From NCBI GenBank assembly GCA_910589165.1, contig CAJUSP010000018.1:1-47141 (forward strand): a stretch of DNA of 47,141 nucleotides, given 5' to 3'. Made by a program: the position numbers and the translations under genes. Numbering within the stretch: position 1 is the stretch's first letter; the number at the start of each line of letters is the position of its first letter. The notes beneath the pieces are model-generated. The model was not told where the DNA came from and searched no databases. It saw only the letters and a list, made by a program, of their open reading frames with translations. The stretch is from an uncultured Adlercreutzia sp. (GTDB taxonomy: Bacteria; Actinomycetota; Coriobacteriia; Coriobacteriales; Eggerthellaceae). Shown here in pieces: positions 45,963-47,141 of the stretch.

Positions 45963-47012
45963 ATGGGAGATATCGGTAACATACTCCTTTCCGACATTTT
46001 GCCGATCTTCGTCATCATGATCCTCGGCTACTTAGGCGGCCGACTGCACAAGTTTGATCACGACCAGATGCAGGGCCTCAATAAGGTCGTGCTGGACATC
46101 GCCCTGCCGGCGGCCCTGTTCGTGTCCATCACGGGCGCAACCCGCGAGATGCTGTTCAGCGACCTCACGCTGACGCTCGTGAGCCTCGGCGTGGTCATCG
46201 GCATGTTCCTGCTCAGCTTCCTGCTGTGCTGGAAGGTGTTCAAGCACAACATCGCCGAAGCGGGCGTGTGCGCGCTGATCGCCGGCTCGCCGACCATCGG
46301 CTTTCTGGGCTACGCCGTACTCGACCCGGTGTTCGGCACGGGCACCCAGACGGGCCTCGTCGTAGCCATCGTGGCCATCGTGGTGAACGCCATCACCATC
46401 CCCATCGGCATGTACCTGGTGAATAAGGGCGAGAACCAAATGACGGCCTCGAACACCGGCAAGACCAAGCTGGCCGCCACCGGTGCTGCCGCCACGGCCA
46501 AGGGCGGCACGCCCGCGGCTCCGGCCAAGAAGAACTCGAGCCTCACCGCTATCGTGAACGCCCTGAAGCAGCCCGTCGTGTGGGTGCCGCTTCTGGCCGT
46601 GGCCATCGTGCTGGTGGGCATTCGGTTCCCCAAGGAGCTCTATCCCTGCTTCGACCTGATCGCCAAGGCCAACTCCGGCCTGGCCGTGTTCGCCGCCGGC
46701 ATTGCGCTGTCCACGGTAAAGTTCAGCCTGGGCAAGGAGATTCTCTGGAACACCTTCTACCGCAACCTGCTGACTCCGGCCGTGGGCCTGGTCATCGGCC
46801 TGCTCTGCGGCATCCACGGCGAGGTGCTGCAGATGTTCGTGCTGGCCATCGCCCTGCCCCCGGCGTTCTCGGGCATCATCATCTCCAGTCGCTACAACAT
46901 CTACGTGCGCGACGGCGCCTCCACCGTGGCCGTGTCCACCCTGGCCTTCGCCGCCACCATGCCCCTCTGGATCGTGGTAACCCCCATGATCGAGCATCTG
47001 TTTGGGGCGTAG
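45963..47012 (+). CDS. AEC (auxin efflux carrier) family transporter, probable oxalate-locus carrier
   Basis: 349 residues, about ten membrane helices in two halves, joined by a cytoplasmic Ala/Thr/Lys-rich loop (about 155-190). Helices 1 and 6 have the usual polar breaks (LNKVVLDIALPAALF, ANSGLAVFAAGIAL). In E. coli, frc and oxc homologues (yfdW, yfdU) are accompanied by an AEC carrier (yfdV), so exchange of oxalate and/or formate is a reasonable inference here. AAAGGGTAAG precedes ATG 45963. The R3 repeat separates it from oxc. Confidence 0.88.
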   Translation: MGDIGNILLSDILPIFVIMILGYLGGRLHKFDHDQMQGLNKVVLDIALPAALFVSITGATREMLFSDLTLTLVSLGVVIGMFLLSFLLCWKVFKHNIAEAGVCALIAGSPTIGFLGYAVLDPVFGTGTQTGLVVAIVAIVVNAITIPIGMYLVNKGENQMTASNTGKTKLAATGAAATAKGGTPAAPAKKNSSLTAIVNALKQPVVWVPLLAVAIVLVGIRFPKELYPCFDLIAKANSGLAVFAAGIALSTVKFSLGKEILWNTFYRNLLTPAVGLVIGLLCGIHGEVLQMFVLAIALPPAFSGIIISSRYNIYVRDGASTVAVSTLAFAATMPLWIVVTPMIEHLFGA

Positions 47013-47061
47013 TAGTTCCTTCCGTTTGCGTTTTTGCGACTGAGCCTCCTCGAGATCGGAC

Positions 47062-47141
47062 CACGGGGTAGTGCTCAGTCGCTCAAACAGTCCTCGCTCG
47101 GCGAAACAGCCCACTGGGCTGTTTCGTTCGCTGCGGAACTC
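47062..47141. repeat. Structured intergenic repeat, copy R4 (cut by window end)
   Basis: It begins CACGGGGTAGTGCTCAGTCG and continues through CAGTCCTCGCTCGGC and the central palindrome GAAACAGCCC/GGGCTGTTTC to CGCTGCGGAACTC, where the window stops. Same orientation as R2. Confidence 0.85.

Overview
The window is high-GC, gene-dense DNA that fits a gut actinobacterium of the class Coriobacteriia, most likely family Eggerthellaceae. The reasons are the many Tat-exported molybdenum/iron-sulfur respiratory subunits, a LuxR regulator carrying a large multi-span membrane domain, an oxalate (formyl-CoA/oxalyl-CoA) locus and the codon style. The genus cannot be fixed from sequence reading alone. I saw no tRNA, rRNA, CRISPR array, transposase or phage gene.

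Layout. 1-1.7 kb: tail of an unknown gene, a terminator, and an MHS-type transporter preceded by a 17-codon overlapping leader ORF. 2.1-11.7 kb: two related modules. Each pairs a large exported surface protein with a divergent sigma factor that carries its own membrane helix and an extracytoplasmic Ig-like domain; module A also holds an orphan ribbon-helix-helix gene. 11.8-15 kb: a tiny minus-strand transcription unit encoding an 8-residue peptide, a Fic-like protein without the catalytic motif, and an aminotransferase. 15-18.7 kb: membrane-bound LuxR regulator, a degenerate NifU-like protein and an unknown partner. 19-25.8 kb: a divergent respiratory locus with an aldehyde:ferredoxin oxidoreductase on one side and a polyferredoxin, molybdopterin enzyme, FeS subunit and NrfD membrane subunit on the other. 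26-28.6 kb: VanY-type peptidase, Vsr nuclease, MarR regulator. 28.6-31.8 kb: PLP synthase pdxST with divergent MocR-type pdxR. 31.9-34.3 kb: TPP riboswitch, thiM, thiamine-binding protein, ferredoxin. 34.3-40.5 kb: mnmA, LysR regulator/cysK, hybrid histidine kinase, WYL regulator. 40.6-47 kb: oxalate catabolism (frc, oxc, AEC carrier) interrupted by an XRE regulator and a manganese-type CDF transporter.

The most unusual content is (1) the membrane-tethered sigma factor/surface protein modules, in which the sigma ectodomain resembles a domain of the surface protein and both surface genes share an upstream promoter-like motif; (2) a 30-bp palindromic element found in the same reading frame, as RxGxxPCPTE, inside two unrelated proteins and again as an inverted intergenic pair; (3) a family of roughly 100-bp structured intergenic elements whose stems differ by compensatory changes; and (4) a pair of matching 13-bp palindromes, each abutting the -35 of one arm of the respiratory divergon. 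All functional statements are from sequence reading and family knowledge; nothing was searched or computed.
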